5,029 nt of DNA, from assembly GCA_937915075.1 (NCBI GenBank), contig CALDMA010000017.1, forward strand, positions 1-5,029, written 5' to 3'. This document shows, in pieces, positions 4,570 to 5,029 of the stretch. The DNA is from an uncultured Oscillospiraceae bacterium. GTDB lineage: Bacteria > Bacillota > Clostridia > Oscillospirales > Oscillospiraceae. The notes below the pieces were generated by a model. That model worked only from the letters and a program-made list of their open reading frames with translations. It made no database searches and was not told the origin of the DNA. A program made the position numbers and the translations under genes. Each line of letters begins with the position of its first letter. Position 1 is the first letter of the stretch.

Positions 4570-5029
4570 GCGAGCCGCGCGGTTTTGACGAGCGCCTGCG
4601 CGGCGCGGTAGTCGGCGGCGGTGAACACGCCCGCGTCGATGAGCTTCTGGCTCAGCGCGGCGCCGCCGCTTGTGCGGACGGGGAGCGCGTAATAGGAGAG
4701 GTAAGCGACATCCGCGCGCAGGAAGTCGGAGGTCTGGAGCGCTGTGCGCTCGCCGGCGGTCAGAACGCCCGCAGCCACGGCGCGGTCGAGCGCGTCGGAA
4801 ATATCGGTGGCGGCGGTGGAGCTGTAGCCGAGCGCGCGGAGCATGAACTCCACATACATGACGGCGGAGGCCGTCTGCTGCGTGCCGAAGTAGGAATGGC
4901 CGAGGCTGTCCGTTCCCACGCCGTTGCTGTAGCCCTTTTCATAGGCGTAGGCGACGTAGGGGACGCACCAATCCGGCACGTCGATGAAGGGCTGGGAGGC
5001 CGTACAGGCCAGCGCGGCCTTTTCCTCGC
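4566..5029 (-). CDS. SLH-domain cell-surface protein, C-terminal part (N-terminus outside window)
   Basis: 153 visible residues ending at TGA (4568-4566); the frame stays open to the window edge, so the in-frame GTG at 4979 is just an internal Val in the motif FIDVPDW, not a start. Residues 14-68 match an S-layer homology domain: FIDVPDWCVPYVAYAYEKGY (14-33), NGVG, then an aromatic/Gly turn and YVEFMLRALGYS (58-69). Residues 75-115 look like a second, degenerate SLH unit (AVAAGVL and FLRADVAYLSYYAL), followed by a short Ala-rich tail. Family knowledge: SLH domains bind secondary cell-wall polysaccharide and anchor exported proteins to the cell surface. The signal peptide and any functional domain lie outside the window, so the protein's job is unknown. 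C-terminal SLH placement means the active part would be N-terminal. The miniprotein gene lies downstream on the same strand. Confidence 0.88.
   Translation of the reverse strand, partial: EEKAALACTASQPFIDVPDWCVPYVAYAYEKGYSNGVGTDSLGHSYFGTQQTASAVMYVEFMLRALGYSSTAATDISDALDRAVAAGVLTAGERTALQTSDFLRADVAYLSYYALPVRTSGGAALSQKLIDAGVFTAADYRAAQALVKTARLA

Noticed and set aside
4321..4588. Ala-rich and Pro/Gln-rich plus-strand frames opposite the miniprotein
   Set aside because: They are readings of the 18-bp repeat in other frames, without RBS, and begin right at the terminator; the minus-strand frame has SD, start and terminator in order.
4977..4979. GTG as start of a 137-residue protein
   Set aside because: The codon is the Val of the SLH motif and the frame is open with good SLH sequence to the window edge; no SD precedes it.

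Overview
The window looks like chromosome of a GC-rich, anaerobic, gut-type Clostridia member, most likely Oscillospiraceae-like. This is inferred from strong GGAGG ribosome binding sites about 7 nt from the start codons, an S-layer-homology (SLH) protein of the clostridial type, a biotin-domain-less OadA/PycB-type carboxyltransferase, and a tiny Gly/Cys/Asn-rich protein of a kind seen in Firmicutes. No mobile element, CRISPR array, tRNA or rRNA was seen.

Layout, left to right. (1) 1-819, minus: N-terminal 273 codons of a MalT/LuxR-type STAND ATPase regulator that starts at GTG and leaves the window at its C-terminal side; a promoter lies at 870-897. (2) 942-1757, minus: a MerR-family regulator with a C-terminal GyrI-like ligand-binding domain, read from a promoter with the 19-bp spacer and central dyad typical of MerR-controlled promoters (1795-1825). 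(3) 1894-3339, minus: carboxyltransferase subunit with its own promoter (3373-3401) and terminator (1856-1883), so apparently monocistronic. (4) 3504-4270, plus: a strong extended -10 promoter, a yybP-ykoY manganese riboswitch with a terminator platform, and the manganese exporter mntP. (5) 4288-4323: a terminator that can serve both strands. (6) 4342-4491, minus: a 49-residue Gly/Cys/Asn-rich putative membrane miniprotein containing a tandem repeat. (7) 4566-5029, minus: C-terminal part of an SLH-domain cell-surface protein.

The genes look like separate small transcription units rather than one pathway. The best-supported functional unit is manganese homeostasis: riboswitch senses Mn2+, transcription reads through, MntP exports Mn2+. 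The MerR gene is probably autoregulated. The carboxyltransferase needs a biotin carrier and partner subunits that must be encoded elsewhere. The most novel item is the 49-residue protein, which is short, has no function I can assign, and has a possible sporulation-type promoter. The rest is largely ordinary, with several good regulatory sites.
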